Shown one piece after another: positions 8,507 through 18,345 of a stretch of 64,000 bases of DNA; position 1 is the first letter of the stretch, and each line of letters begins with the position of its first letter. The position numbers and the translations under genes were made by a program. The notes beneath the pieces are model-generated. The model saw only the letters and a program-made list of their open reading frames with translations, searched no databases and had not been told where the DNA came from. The stretch comes from SHZI01 sp038214295. Its GTDB lineage: Bacteria; Pseudomonadota; Gammaproteobacteria; Steroidobacterales; GCA-2729495. The DNA is taken from positions 1 through 64,000 of the forward strand of contig JBBQSA010000002.1 of assembly GCA_038214295.1 (NCBI GenBank), given 5' to 3'.

Positions 8507-9310
8507 TCAGGAGTCCACCTTGCGCGACTTGAAGGGGTGATCGGCCTTGTCCCGGTTGCGCCGGATCGCGATGCGCTGGTTGGCGCCACCGATGACGCGT
8601 CGCTGCCAGCGGCGCTCCGCGGCGAGCGCATCGACCTCGCTGGCGTTCCAGCTGGTCTGGAGGAGAAATTTTGCCGCGGCTACGGCGTCGGGGGAGCGCG
8701 TGCTGATTTCAGCAGCCAGGGCCTGGGCGTGCTCGAGGGGCGCCTCGCTCACGTGGGTCACGAGACCGAGGCCGTGGGCCTCCGCGCCCTGGATGATCCG
8801 GCCCGTCATGGCCAGTTCCTTCGCCACGTCGATGGGCACCAGTTCGCGCAGCAGTGTCGAGCCGCCCATGTCCGGCACGAGGCCCCACCTGGCCTCCATG
8901 ACAGACAGGCTGGCGTCCGGCGTCGCGATGCGCAGGTCCGCCCCGAGCGCGAGCTGCAACCCCGCGCCGAAGCAGTGGCCGTGGATGGCCGCGATGACCG
9001 GCGCGGGCACGTCGCGCCAGGCCATGCTCCAGTCCTGGAAGCGGTTGCGCCGCGGGGACAACAGGGCGGCGAGGCCGAGCAGCGCAACAGCCGGATTGCC
9101 GAACACGGACTGCACATCAAGCCCCGCGCAGAACGAAGGCCCGTCCCCGTGCAGGATCACAGCCCGTACCTCCCGGTCGCGGCGCAGCCGGCGGGCGGCG
9201 GCGCGCACGGCGTCGAGCATTGGCAGGTCCATGCCGTTGTGCTTGCCGGGCCGGGTGAGGCAGACGAACGCCACGGCATTCTCGACGGTCACCCGGACAC
9301 GATTACTCAT
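8507..9310 (-). CDS. Crotonase-family protein, possible delta3,5-delta2,4-dienoyl-CoA isomerase
   Basis: 267 residues. The oxyanion-hole motif is SFCAGLD and the second signature is GHCFGAGLQLALGADLR. The two usual hydratase glutamates are not both present: the first position reads Gln/Leu (GLQLAL). Glu139 and Asp147 (MEARWGLVPD) have the eight-residue spacing of the catalytic Glu/Asp of dienoyl-CoA isomerase (ECH1). Directly upstream of fadH in one operon, an isomerase for odd-position double bonds fits better than a plain hydratase. The family call is firm and the subfunction is inferred. Confidence 0.82.
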   Translation of the reverse strand: MSNRVRVTVENAVAFVCLTRPGKHNGMDLPMLDAVRAAARRLRRDREVRAVILHGDGPSFCAGLDVQSVFGNPAVALLGLAALLSPRRNRFQDWSMAWRDVPAPVIAAIHGHCFGAGLQLALGADLRIATPDASLSVMEARWGLVPDMGGSTLLRELVPIDVAKELAMTGRIIQGAEAHGLGLVTHVSEAPLEHAQALAAEISTRSPDAVAAAKFLLQTSWNASEVDALAAERRWQRRVIGGANQRIAIRRNRDKADHPFKSRKVDS

Positions 9311-9362
9311 GGGACGACACTAGGCCCGCGGCACGGGGTCTGTCCAGCGTCTTGCGGGGCGG

Positions 9363-10985
9363 TCAGGCGAGACGCTGGCCGTGCTCGCGGGTGGCGTGAA
9401 AGCCGATCTGCGGCCAGCGCTCCAGGGTGAGCTTCAGGTTGTACTTGTTGCTGGAGAGGAAGACCGGGTTGCCGTCCACGTCCTTCGCGAGCGACATGGC
9501 CTCGTCCTTCTCGAACTTCTTGCGGGTGGCCTCGTCCGGGTAGGTGAGCCAGCGGGCGGTGTAGATGTCCACGTTGTCGTACAGCGCGTCCACGTTGTAC
9601 TCGGCGGACAGCCGGTGGGCCACGATCTCGAACTGCAGCCGCCCCACGGCGCCGAGCAGCGTCTGCGCGCCCTGGCGCGCCGTCAGCACCTGGATGGCTC
9701 CCTCCTCGCCCAGTTCCTGCAGGCCCTTCTGCAGCTGCTTGCTCTTCATCGGGTCCCGGGGGCGCGCCGACCGGAACAGCTCCGGCGCGAAGTAGGGTAT
9801 GCCCCTGAAGACGAGCTCCTCGCCATCGGACAGGGTGTCGCCGATCTGCAGCTGGCCGTGGTTGTAGATGCCGATGATATCGCCGGCCACCGCGCCCTCG
9901 CTGGCGACCCGCTCGTTGGCCATGAAGGTGAGCGCATTGCCGAGCTTCATCTCCCGGCCGCTCCGCAGGTGCCGCGCCTTCATGCCCGGCACGTAGCGGC
10001 CCGAGCAGATCCGGAAGAAGGCGATCCGGTCCCGGTGCTTGGGGTCCATGTTCGCCTGGATCTTGAAGACAAAGCCGCTGAAGGCCGCCTCTGTCGGCGT
10101 GACGACGCGTGCGCCGCCGTCACGGGGCTGCGGCGGTGGCGCCCAGTCCACCAGCGCCTGCAGGACTTCCTGCACGCCGAAGTTGTTGATGCCGGAACCG
10201 AAGAACACGGGAGACTGGCGCCCGGCGAGGAACTGCGCCTGGTCGAAGGGCGTACTCGCGTCGCGGATCAGACCCACGTCCGCCCGCAGGCTGCCGAGCT
10301 CGTCCGGGTACAACGCGTCGAGCTGCGGATTATCGAGGCCACGGATCTCCTCGACGCTGGTGCGCTTCTCCTCACCGGCCGTGAAGCGCAGCAGGCGATC
10401 CTGCAGCAGGTGGTACACCCCGCGGAAGGTCTTGCCCATGCCGATGGGCCAGGTGATCGGCGCGCACTCGATCTTCAGGGCGCCCTCGATCTCCTCCAGC
10501 AGGGAAAGCGGCGCTCGGACCTCCCGGTCCATCTTGTTGACGAAGGTGATGATCGGCGTGTTGCGCAGCCGGCAGACCTCCAGCAGCTTCAGCGTCTGCA
10601 CCTCCACGCCCTTGGCCGCGTCGATGACCATGACCGCCGCGTCCACCGCCGTCAGCACCCGGTAGGTGTCCTCGGAAAAATCCTCGTGGCCCGGCGTGTC
10701 CAGCAGGTTGATGGTGTGACCCGAGTACTCGAACTGCATGACCGAACTGGTGACGGAGATGCCGCGCTGCTTCTCCACCTCCATCCAGTCCGAGGTGGCG
10801 TGGCGGGAACTGCGCCGCGCCTTCACCGTGCCGGCCAGCTGGATCGCGCCGCCGAACAGCAGCAGCTTCTCGGTCAGCGTGGTCTTGCCGGCGTCCGGGT
10901 GCGAGATGATCGCGAACGTGCGCCGCCGCGCGACCTCCTTCGCGAGGTCGGAAGAGACGGTAGGGCTGGAGACGGGCTGGGCCAT
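9363..10985 (-). CDS. prfC: Peptide chain release factor 3 (RF3)
   Basis: 540 residues from ATG 10985. The GTPase motifs are clear: SHPDAGKTTL (G1), DTPGHEDFSEDT (G3) and NKMDRE (G4). The RF3-specific ATSDWMEVEKQRGISV follows the first loop. The C-terminal part has the RF3 domains (FGSGINNFGV, then QLQKGLQELGEEGA). RF3 is a translational GTPase that releases RF1/RF2 from the ribosome after termination. It stands alone between the crotonase and a methyltransferase-like gene. Confidence 0.97.
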   Translation of the reverse strand: MAQPVSSPTVSSDLAKEVARRRTFAIISHPDAGKTTLTEKLLLFGGAIQLAGTVKARRSSRHATSDWMEVEKQRGISVTSSVMQFEYSGHTINLLDTPGHEDFSEDTYRVLTAVDAAVMVIDAAKGVEVQTLKLLEVCRLRNTPIITFVNKMDREVRAPLSLLEEIEGALKIECAPITWPIGMGKTFRGVYHLLQDRLLRFTAGEEKRTSVEEIRGLDNPQLDALYPDELGSLRADVGLIRDASTPFDQAQFLAGRQSPVFFGSGINNFGVQEVLQALVDWAPPPQPRDGGARVVTPTEAAFSGFVFKIQANMDPKHRDRIAFFRICSGRYVPGMKARHLRSGREMKLGNALTFMANERVASEGAVAGDIIGIYNHGQLQIGDTLSDGEELVFRGIPYFAPELFRSARPRDPMKSKQLQKGLQELGEEGAIQVLTARQGAQTLLGAVGRLQFEIVAHRLSAEYNVDALYDNVDIYTARWLTYPDEATRKKFEKDEAMSLAKDVDGNPVFLSSNKYNLKLTLERWPQIGFHATREHGQRLA

Positions 10986-11058
10986 AAGGCCGCGAAGGAT
11001 ACACCGGACCACCGGTGCAGCGGCCTCCCGCCGGGGGGCCGCGGGCTACGGAGTCATG

Positions 11059-11991
11059 TTACAGCGGCTTCCGGAACCGCAGCACCACCTGGTCGGTCCG
11101 CCCCTGCACGGACGGATCGAAGGCGGACTTGGTCCGGTCGTCCGTCGGGTTGCCGAGGACGTCGCTCTCCCCGTCCAGCACGAAGCCGGCAGCGGTGATG
11201 TCCCGCTTCAGCAGCGCGGGGTCGATACGGTGCAGCGTGTTGGCGATCTCCGGCGGCGAACCCGCCACCGCCGCGTGATCGACGATGCCGAGGATTCCAC
11301 CGGGCTTCAGGCTGCCAAAAACCTCGGCCAGCATCTGCGGCCCGTCGATGCGCGACCATCCGGCCTTCTCGTCGACGTAGTAGACGTCGTGGTAGACGTT
11401 GGTCATCAGCACGGCATCAAAATGGGCCGCCGGCAGCGTGAGCTCGTTGTTCTCCGCCAGCAGGCGCTCGACGTTCGGCAGCCGCCCTCCCGCGTAACGT
11501 CCCGCCAGGTCCGCGCTGGCGAAACGGATGTAGGGGGTGTTGTTGTGGGCGACCACGTGGCCCGCCTGCCCGACGACATAGGAAAGAAGTTCGGTGTAGT
11601 AACCCCCGCCCGAATAAAGGTCGAGCACAGTCATGCCTGGCGCGATACGGAAGAACTGGAGCACGGCGGCGCTCTGCCGGGGCTTGTCCCGCATCCTGTC
11701 GGCGGCGGGCCTGGCCGGGTTGGCGAGCGCGGCGAGCACGGCCTTCTCGACCGGACCGGCAACCGCCGGCCGAGTGCCGGGCGGCTTCACCGCGTCCTCG
11801 GAGCGCAGTTCCGGACCGGTCTGGGTCGCGGCCTGGGTGGCGCTCCCGGCCATGGCGGCGGACCGGGCCGGGTCCAGCCGTGGGCCACCGGAGCAGCCGC
11901 CAAAGACCAGGGCCAGCAGGACCAGGGCGGAAAGCATCCGGCCCGGGAAAAAATCGCCGGGCCGAACTGAAGCAGCATTCGGACGCGCCAT
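11059..11991 (-). CDS. SAM-methyltransferase-like lipoprotein (COG4798-type)
   Basis: 310 residues. ATG 11991 has GGGAG about 7 nt upstream. The N-terminus has a hydrophobic stretch (LSALVLLALVFGGC) ending in a lipobox-like Cys33, so it is probably an exported lipoprotein. The methyltransferase-like part has VLDLYSGGGYYTELL (motif I, the best preserved of the three paralogues), VLMTNVYHDVYY, LKPGGILGIVDH and the C-terminal VVLRFRKPL. It is a paralogue of the proteins at 7-720 and 28611-29378. A methyltransferase fold outside the cytoplasm, where SAM is not expected, is hard to explain. Function unknown. Confidence 0.8.
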   Translation of the reverse strand: MARPNAASVRPGDFFPGRMLSALVLLALVFGGCSGGPRLDPARSAAMAGSATQAATQTGPELRSEDAVKPPGTRPAVAGPVEKAVLAALANPARPAADRMRDKPRQSAAVLQFFRIAPGMTVLDLYSGGGYYTELLSYVVGQAGHVVAHNNTPYIRFASADLAGRYAGGRLPNVERLLAENNELTLPAAHFDAVLMTNVYHDVYYVDEKAGWSRIDGPQMLAEVFGSLKPGGILGIVDHAAVAGSPPEIANTLHRIDPALLKRDITAAGFVLDGESDVLGNPTDDRTKSAFDPSVQGRTDQVVLRFRKPL

Positions 11992-12004
11992 GGACCTACT
12001 CCCG

Positions 12005-12730
12005 TCAGAAGTGAAAGCTGAAACTTTCCCGCTCGAGATGCCGTTGCCAGACCACGTCGTGCGGCGGACTCAGCCAGAGCTGCCAGGTCTGCTGCTGGTG
12101 CCGGTACGGTGCCGCGACGGCTCGAAAGACTGCCGGCGTCAGCACGGCCAGGCAGTGCCCGGCGGGGTTCCTGACCGACTCGTAGCGTAACAGCCCGACG
12201 GCCGCGGCACGCGCCTGCCGGGCCAGCTCCTGGGTGGCCCGGTAGTCGTTCGGGTCGGTCCACAGGCGCCGGTCGGCCGCGAGCGGCGGCCGGGTGAGGT
12301 CCAGTGCCCGAGGGCTGGCGCCGTGAAATTCAAACAGGGTGAGTTGCAGCGACGCGCGGCGGGTGGCGAGTCCCGCGCTGTCCAGCCAGAAGCGCAGCCG
12401 CCAGTAGCCGGCTTCCGCACAGGCCGTTTGCCGGTCTTCCGCGCCGTAGAAGACGCCCGAATCGTCAGGCTGGCGAAAGCGCGAGCCCGGCGCCGGGGGC
12501 CGGTAGCGGAACGGGGTGACGAGCAGCCAGTGCAGCCCGGCAAGGTCAGCGGGAAGTGCCGGCTTGGACTCTTCCAATACGGTCTCGAGCAGTGCCTGGT
12601 CCGCCAGGACGCCGCCCACCAGCGACAGGCTCGCCACCTGGTGCTGGGCCTCGACGGCACGCCAGCCGCTGCCCTGCCAGGCAACCGCCTCAGACGCGAG
12701 CGCGGAAGGCGTCCACGTAGTCGCAGGCAT
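12005..12730 (-). CDS. RES-domain toxin of a RES-Xre toxin-antitoxin pair
   Basis: 241 residues with the RES signature spread along the chain: FRYRPP (about 74), GVFYGAED (about 92), CAEAGYWR (about 104), then PNDYRATQELARQAR and LLRYESVR. RES toxins are known to deplete NAD+ in the cell, using conserved Arg, Tyr, Glu and Ser residues, all of which have candidates here. The gene overlaps the end of the antitoxin gene by 41 bp, the usual antitoxin-first arrangement. Confidence 0.88.
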   Translation of the reverse strand: MPATTWTPSALASEAVAWQGSGWRAVEAQHQVASLSLVGGVLADQALLETVLEESKPALPADLAGLHWLLVTPFRYRPPAPGSRFRQPDDSGVFYGAEDRQTACAEAGYWRLRFWLDSAGLATRRASLQLTLFEFHGASPRALDLTRPPLAADRRLWTDPNDYRATQELARQARAAAVGLLRYESVRNPAGHCLAVLTPAVFRAVAAPYRHQQQTWQLWLSPPHDVVWQRHLERESFSFHF

Positions 12731-13106
12731 GCACCAGGCCCTCCACGCTGCGGATCGTCTCCAGGGGTGTCCGGCCGCCGAAGGCCTGGTTGGCCGAACC
12801 GAGCCAGGCGCGGGCCAGCTCGTCGTCGCCGCCCACCATCGCGGACAGGGAACGGTAGAGTCGGACCAGATGGCTGGCCAGCTCCCAGGACTTCGAGCCC
12901 TCGGTCAGCAGGAACTTGCTGTTGAGCAGCCGGGACGCGGTGGGCTGGCTGATGCCGATGACGGCGGTGAGCTCGGTGGACCTGAGCTTGAGGCGCCGGG
13001 CCGTCTCGGCCACGGCCCCGGTCAGCACCCGGGCCCGGTCCGGGTCGGCTCGCCGGACAGCGGGTCGGCCGGCGGGCCGGGAAGGCTTGGGACGCGCTTT
13101 GAGCAT
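12690..13106 (-). CDS. Xre/MbcA/ParS-family antitoxin
   Basis: 138 residues. A basic N-terminal tail is followed by a helix-turn-helix (VIGISQPTASRLLNSK, about 69-84). The C-terminal toxin-binding domain has the family-typical AWLGSANQAFGGRTPLE (about 100-116). Such antitoxins neutralise RES toxins and repress their own operon. A short ATTC-TATG-GAAT inverted repeat at 13113-13124, just upstream of the start, is a possible operator. Confidence 0.88.
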   Translation of the reverse strand: MLKARPKPSRPAGRPAVRRADPDRARVLTGAVAETARRLKLRSTELTAVIGISQPTASRLLNSKFLLTEGSKSWELASHLVRLYRSLSAMVGGDDELARAWLGSANQAFGGRTPLETIRSVEGLVHACDYVDAFRARV

Positions 13107-13238
13107 TAATCAATTCTATGGAATAAAAATGCCCCTTGGAACCCAATCAGACTGAAGTCTTTCGGTCTTATGACAAATGCATCCCGCCGCTCGGCAAGCG
13201 CTTATATTGCCCCTGCACCGCCCCTCCGGATCCACGCC
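13107..13238. promoter_or_regulatory. Divergent intergenic region between the RES-Xre pair and mmsA
   Basis: 132 bp, clearly more AT-rich on the antitoxin side. It contains ATTC-N4-GAAT at 13113-13124 and AGACT-GA-AGTCT at 13149-13160, both candidate repressor sites. A TATATT hexamer at 13203-13208 could be a -10 element for mmsA. These are visual matches only. Confidence 0.35.
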
Positions 13239-14759
<1,521 letters not shown>

Positions 14760-14770
14760 CCCGGCAGCCC

Positions 14771-15799
14771 TTACGGCGCCTCGTAGAGCCAGACGCCGTC
14801 GGCAGTCGTGCGCCGCCGGGCCCGGCCCCGGCTCATCAGGCAGTTCAGGTGCGCCAGGGACTCGCCGGTGGCGAAGCCGAGCAGGTCACTGCCCACGCTG
14901 CGGGGAAACAGGGTGCTGAAGAGGTCCACGGCCCGGCGCGGCTCCGCGACAAGCGCCTGCTCCACCCGGGAAAGCGCCGCCTCGTGCCAGGCAACCAGTT
15001 CCTCCAGCCGGGCATGCGCGCCGACGAAGGGCTCATTGTGGGCGGGCAGCACAAGGACGTCGGCGGGAATCTCCCGCTGCAGCCGGGTACAGGATTCGAG
15101 CCAGTCGCTGAGCGGGTCCGCCTCGGGTTCCGTCGGGAACACGGAAACATTCGACGAGATGCGCGGCAGGATCTGGTCGCCGGAAATGAACAGGTTGAGC
15201 TCGGGACACCAGAGGCAGAGGTGCTCCGGGGAGTGACCGTTGCCGCCGAGGACCCGCCACTCGCGGCCGCCGATGCGCAGGACTTCGCCGCTGGTCAGCC
15301 GCTGGAACGAATCCGGCATCGGCGAGACCAGCCGGCCGAAACTGCCGAAGCGCTGGCGGTAAGTGGCGAGCGCCGCGTTGTCCCAGCCCGCGGCCCGGTA
15401 GAACGCCACACCCTCTTCCGGCGCCTCGCGCCCCGTGTCCGCCAGCAGCATCCGGCACACCACGTACTCCAGCCGTGACATCCACAGCGGGCAACCGAAG
15501 CGCTCCGTGAGCCAGCCCGCCAGCCCCACGTGGTCCGGGTGCATGTGGGTGCAGAGCACACTGGTTACCGGCTTGCCCCGGAGCGGCGCACTCGCAAGTA
15601 TTGAGTCCCAGTGGCCGCGGGTCTCGTCGGTGGCGACGCCCGTGTCCACGATGATCCAGCCGTCACCATCCTCCAGCAGCCAGAGATTGATCCAGCGGAG
15701 TGCGAAGGGCAGCGGCATGCGCAGCCAGAGCACGCCCGGCGCAATCTCGGTGGTCGCGCCCGCCGCGGGCGGCTCGCCACAGGGGTAGTGAAGTTTCAC
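14771..15799 (-). CDS. MBL-fold metallo-hydrolase
   Basis: 342 residues. The metal site is CTHMHPDHVGLAGW (HxHxDH), with GNGHSPEH and SGDQILPRIS giving the later His and Asp ligands. The C-terminal helical part has LPAHNEPFVGAH. The GTG start at 15799 overlaps the TGA of the DUF1993 gene (GTGA), and I prefer it to a very long open frame running on into other genes. Similar proteins are annotated as glyoxalase II-like or LACTB2-like hydrolases. The substrate cannot be read from the sequence. Confidence 0.85.
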   Translation of the reverse strand: MKLHYPCGEPPAAGATTEIAPGVLWLRMPLPFALRWINLWLLEDGDGWIIVDTGVATDETRGHWDSILASAPLRGKPVTSVLCTHMHPDHVGLAGWLTERFGCPLWMSRLEYVVCRMLLADTGREAPEEGVAFYRAAGWDNAALATYRQRFGSFGRLVSPMPDSFQRLTSGEVLRIGGREWRVLGGNGHSPEHLCLWCPELNLFISGDQILPRISSNVSVFPTEPEADPLSDWLESCTRLQREIPADVLVLPAHNEPFVGAHARLEELVAWHEAALSRVEQALVAEPRRAVDLFSTLFPRSVGSDLLGFATGESLAHLNCLMSRGRARRRTTADGVWLYEAP

Positions 15800-16317
15800 G
15801 GCCGGCTGGCTGGCGGCGCGGCCATAAAGTCCAGCTTGCCGATCCCGACACCGAGATGGCGGAGGATCAGGTAGGCCGTCGTCGTGTGAAAGTAGAGATT
15901 CGGCAGGATGAAGTGCTGCAGGTAGTTGCTGCGCGTGAAGGTCCTCTCCTCCTTCCCCATCGGCACCCGGATCTCCTGCTCCGGATGCGCGTCCAGCGGC
16001 GCGGTTGGCAGTTCCCCGATCAGGCCGCGGGCCCGTGCAATCCGGGCACGCAGTTCCTCGAAGCTCTGCTCGTTGTCCGGAAACCCCGGTATAGCCACGC
16101 CGGCGAGGCGGGAAAGTCCCCGGGCCGGGATCTCGGTGGCGAACTGCACCTGGCGGCTCATGGGCAGCATGTCCGGGGCAAGGCGCCAGTTCAGGAAGAC
16201 CGTGTCGGCGATTCCCCTCGCTTTGCCGGAAGCGGCCGCCTTCTGCAGCACCCCGTCGAGCCCGGAAAACATCTGGTCCGTGGCGGTTCTGGCTACCGTA
16301 GACAGGGTCAGGGTCAT
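15796..16317 (-). CDS. DUF1993 family protein
   Basis: 173 residues from ATG 16317, matching the family length of about 170. The sequence resembles the DinB-like four-helix DUF1993 proteins: MTLTLSTVARTATDQMFSGL at the start, TRSNYLQHFILPNLYFHTTT in the last third, then LRHLGVGIGKLDF. It forms a coupled pair with the MBL hydrolase. No function is known for the family. Confidence 0.85.
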   Translation of the reverse strand: MTLTLSTVARTATDQMFSGLDGVLQKAAASGKARGIADTVFLNWRLAPDMLPMSRQVQFATEIPARGLSRLAGVAIPGFPDNEQSFEELRARIARARGLIGELPTAPLDAHPEQEIRVPMGKEERTFTRSNYLQHFILPNLYFHTTTAYLILRHLGVGIGKLDFMAAPPASRP

Positions 16318-16429
16318 GGCGTTGTTCCTCGCATTGGGGCCGGGGCCGGGCAGCGGGAGAATACGCGGCCCCTGAGCCCGGCCCAAACTTGAGGCACAAT
16401 ACGCCCCCACCCGCGAGACCTCCCCAACC

Positions 16430-18295
16430 ATGCCCGCTCCCGACGCGCCTGCCCCGGCGGAAGCCATTACCTTCGCCGCCCTCGACCTTCCGGAACCCCT
16501 GATGAAGGCGCTGGCGGACGTGGGTTACGAGTCCCCGTCGCCCATCCAGGCGGCCACGATCCCGCCGCTGCTGGCGGGCCGGGACGTGGTAGGCCAGGCC
16601 CAGACGGGCACGGGGAAGACGGCCGCTTTTGCCCTGCCGATCCTCGCCCGGCTCGACCTGAAGAAGTTCGGCCCCCAGGCCCTGGTTCTCGCCCCCACGC
16701 GGGAGTTGGCGATCCAGGTTGCCGAGGCCTTTCACAAGTACGCGCGGCACCTGCCCGGTTTTCACGTGCTGCCGATCTACGGCGGCCAGGCCTACGGACC
16801 CCAGCTGGGCGGGCTGCGCCGCGGCGCCCACGTGGTCGTCGGCACGCCCGGCCGCGTGATCGACCACCTCAATCGCGGCTCGCTTGACCTCGGCAGCCTC
16901 AGCACGCTGGTGCTGGACGAGGGCGACGAGATGCTGCGCATGGGCTTCATCGACGACGTGGAACTCGTGCTCGAGAAGTCCCCCGCCGGCAGGCAGGTGG
17001 TGCTCTTCTCGGCCACGATGCCGCCCGAGATCCGGCGTATCGCCAAGAAGCACCTGAAGGACCCGGCCGAGATCACGATCAAGAACACCACCTCCACCGT
17101 CGCCAATACCCGGCAGCGGTTCTGGATGGTGAGTGGCATGCAGAAGCTCGACGCACTCACGCGCATCCTGGAGGTCGAGCCCTTCGACGGCATGATCATC
17201 TTCGCCCGGACCAAGGTCGCCACCGAGGAACTGGCGGAGCGCCTCGAGGCCCGGGGGTTCGCGGCCGCCGCCCTCAACGGCGACATGGTCCAGGCGCAGC
17301 GGGAACGCACGATCCAGCGGCTGAAGAACGGCGATCTCGACATCATCGTTGCCACCGACGTGGCGGCGCGGGGCCTCGACGTGGACCGCATCAGCCACGT
17401 GGTCAACTACGACATCCCCTACGACGTGGAGGCCTACATCCACCGGATCGGACGGACCGGCCGCGCCGGGCGCAAGGGCGAGGCCATCCTGTTCGTGGTG
17501 TACCGGGAGCAGGGCATGCTCCGGGCCATCGAGCGCGCCACGCGCCAGCCGATCGAGCCGATGACGCTGCCCTCGACGGCGGACGTCAACGACCAGCGCA
17601 TCGCGAAGTTCAAGCAACGGATCACCAAGGCCCTGGAAGGCGCCGACCTGGCCACCTTCCGGGGCGTCATCGAGCAGTATGAGCAGGAGCACGGCGTACC
17701 GGCGGTGGACATCGCCGCCGCCCTCGCGCGCCTCGCCCAGGGTGACGCCCCGTTGCTCGTGGCAGATGCACCGCGCCAGCCGGCCCGACCCCAGCGGACG
17801 GAACGCGCTGACCGGCCGGAAAGGCCCCCGTTTGCCCGCCCTGCTCCTCCCACCCGGGGTTCGCCCTTCCAGCGCGCCCAGCGGCCCGACCGGGCCGGCG
17901 GCCCACCGTCCCGCCCGCCGGACTCCGGGTCAGCGCGCTACCGGGTCGCGGTGGGCCATGCCCACGGGGTCAAGCCCGGCAACATCGTCGGCGCCATCGC
18001 CAACGAGGCCAGCCTCGACAGCAAGCTCATTGGCCGGGTGGACATCCGGGACGACTACAGCCTGGTGGACCTCCCCGCCAACCTGCCCCCGGCGACCGTC
18101 CAGCACCTGCAGTCGGTGTGGGTCGTGGGACAGCAGCTGCGCATCGTGCCCGACGGCCAGCCATTCGATCCGCCACGGAAACCCGGTAAGCTTGCCCTCG
18201 GCAGCGAGCGGCCGGCGGCCCCCAAGCCACGACCATTCAAGGCGCGGCCAGGAGCGAAGCCCTTCAAGGCGGGCAAGCGCAAGCCGAAGAAGTGA
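16430..18295 (+). CDS. deaD: DEAD-box RNA helicase, DeaD/CsdA type
   Basis: 621 residues. The Q motif is PSPIQ, motif I AQTGTGKTAA, Ia APTRELA, III SATMPP, V ATDVAARGLD and VI HRIGRTGRAG. Motif II reads VLDEGDEML (residues 161-169), DEGD in place of DEAD, an unusual substitution. After a basic Pro/Arg-rich linker (about 450-500), a DbpA-like RNA-binding domain occupies about 503-575 (RYRVAVGHAHGVKPGNIVGA), followed by a basic tail. It probably acts in ribosome assembly or RNA decay. The 112 bp upstream divides it from the divergent DUF1993 operon. Confidence 0.93.
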   Translation: MPAPDAPAPAEAITFAALDLPEPLMKALADVGYESPSPIQAATIPPLLAGRDVVGQAQTGTGKTAAFALPILARLDLKKFGPQALVLAPTRELAIQVAEAFHKYARHLPGFHVLPIYGGQAYGPQLGGLRRGAHVVVGTPGRVIDHLNRGSLDLGSLSTLVLDEGDEMLRMGFIDDVELVLEKSPAGRQVVLFSATMPPEIRRIAKKHLKDPAEITIKNTTSTVANTRQRFWMVSGMQKLDALTRILEVEPFDGMIIFARTKVATEELAERLEARGFAAAALNGDMVQAQRERTIQRLKNGDLDIIVATDVAARGLDVDRISHVVNYDIPYDVEAYIHRIGRTGRAGRKGEAILFVVYREQGMLRAIERATRQPIEPMTLPSTADVNDQRIAKFKQRITKALEGADLATFRGVIEQYEQEHGVPAVDIAAALARLAQGDAPLLVADAPRQPARPQRTERADRPERPPFARPAPPTRGSPFQRAQRPDRAGGPPSRPPDSGSARYRVAVGHAHGVKPGNIVGAIANEASLDSKLIGRVDIRDDYSLVDLPANLPPATVQHLQSVWVVGQQLRIVPDGQPFDPPRKPGKLALGSERPAAPKPRPFKARPGAKPFKAGKRKPKK

Positions 18296-18345
18296 CGACC
18301 GATCCGACCCCCGATCCGACCAGGCACCCACCACAGAGGAAACCC

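Noticed and set aside
15800..17692. A 5' extension of the MBL-fold gene to 973 codons
   Set aside because: It would run through DUF1993 and the helicase. The GTG at 15799 with a 4-bp overlap is the natural start.
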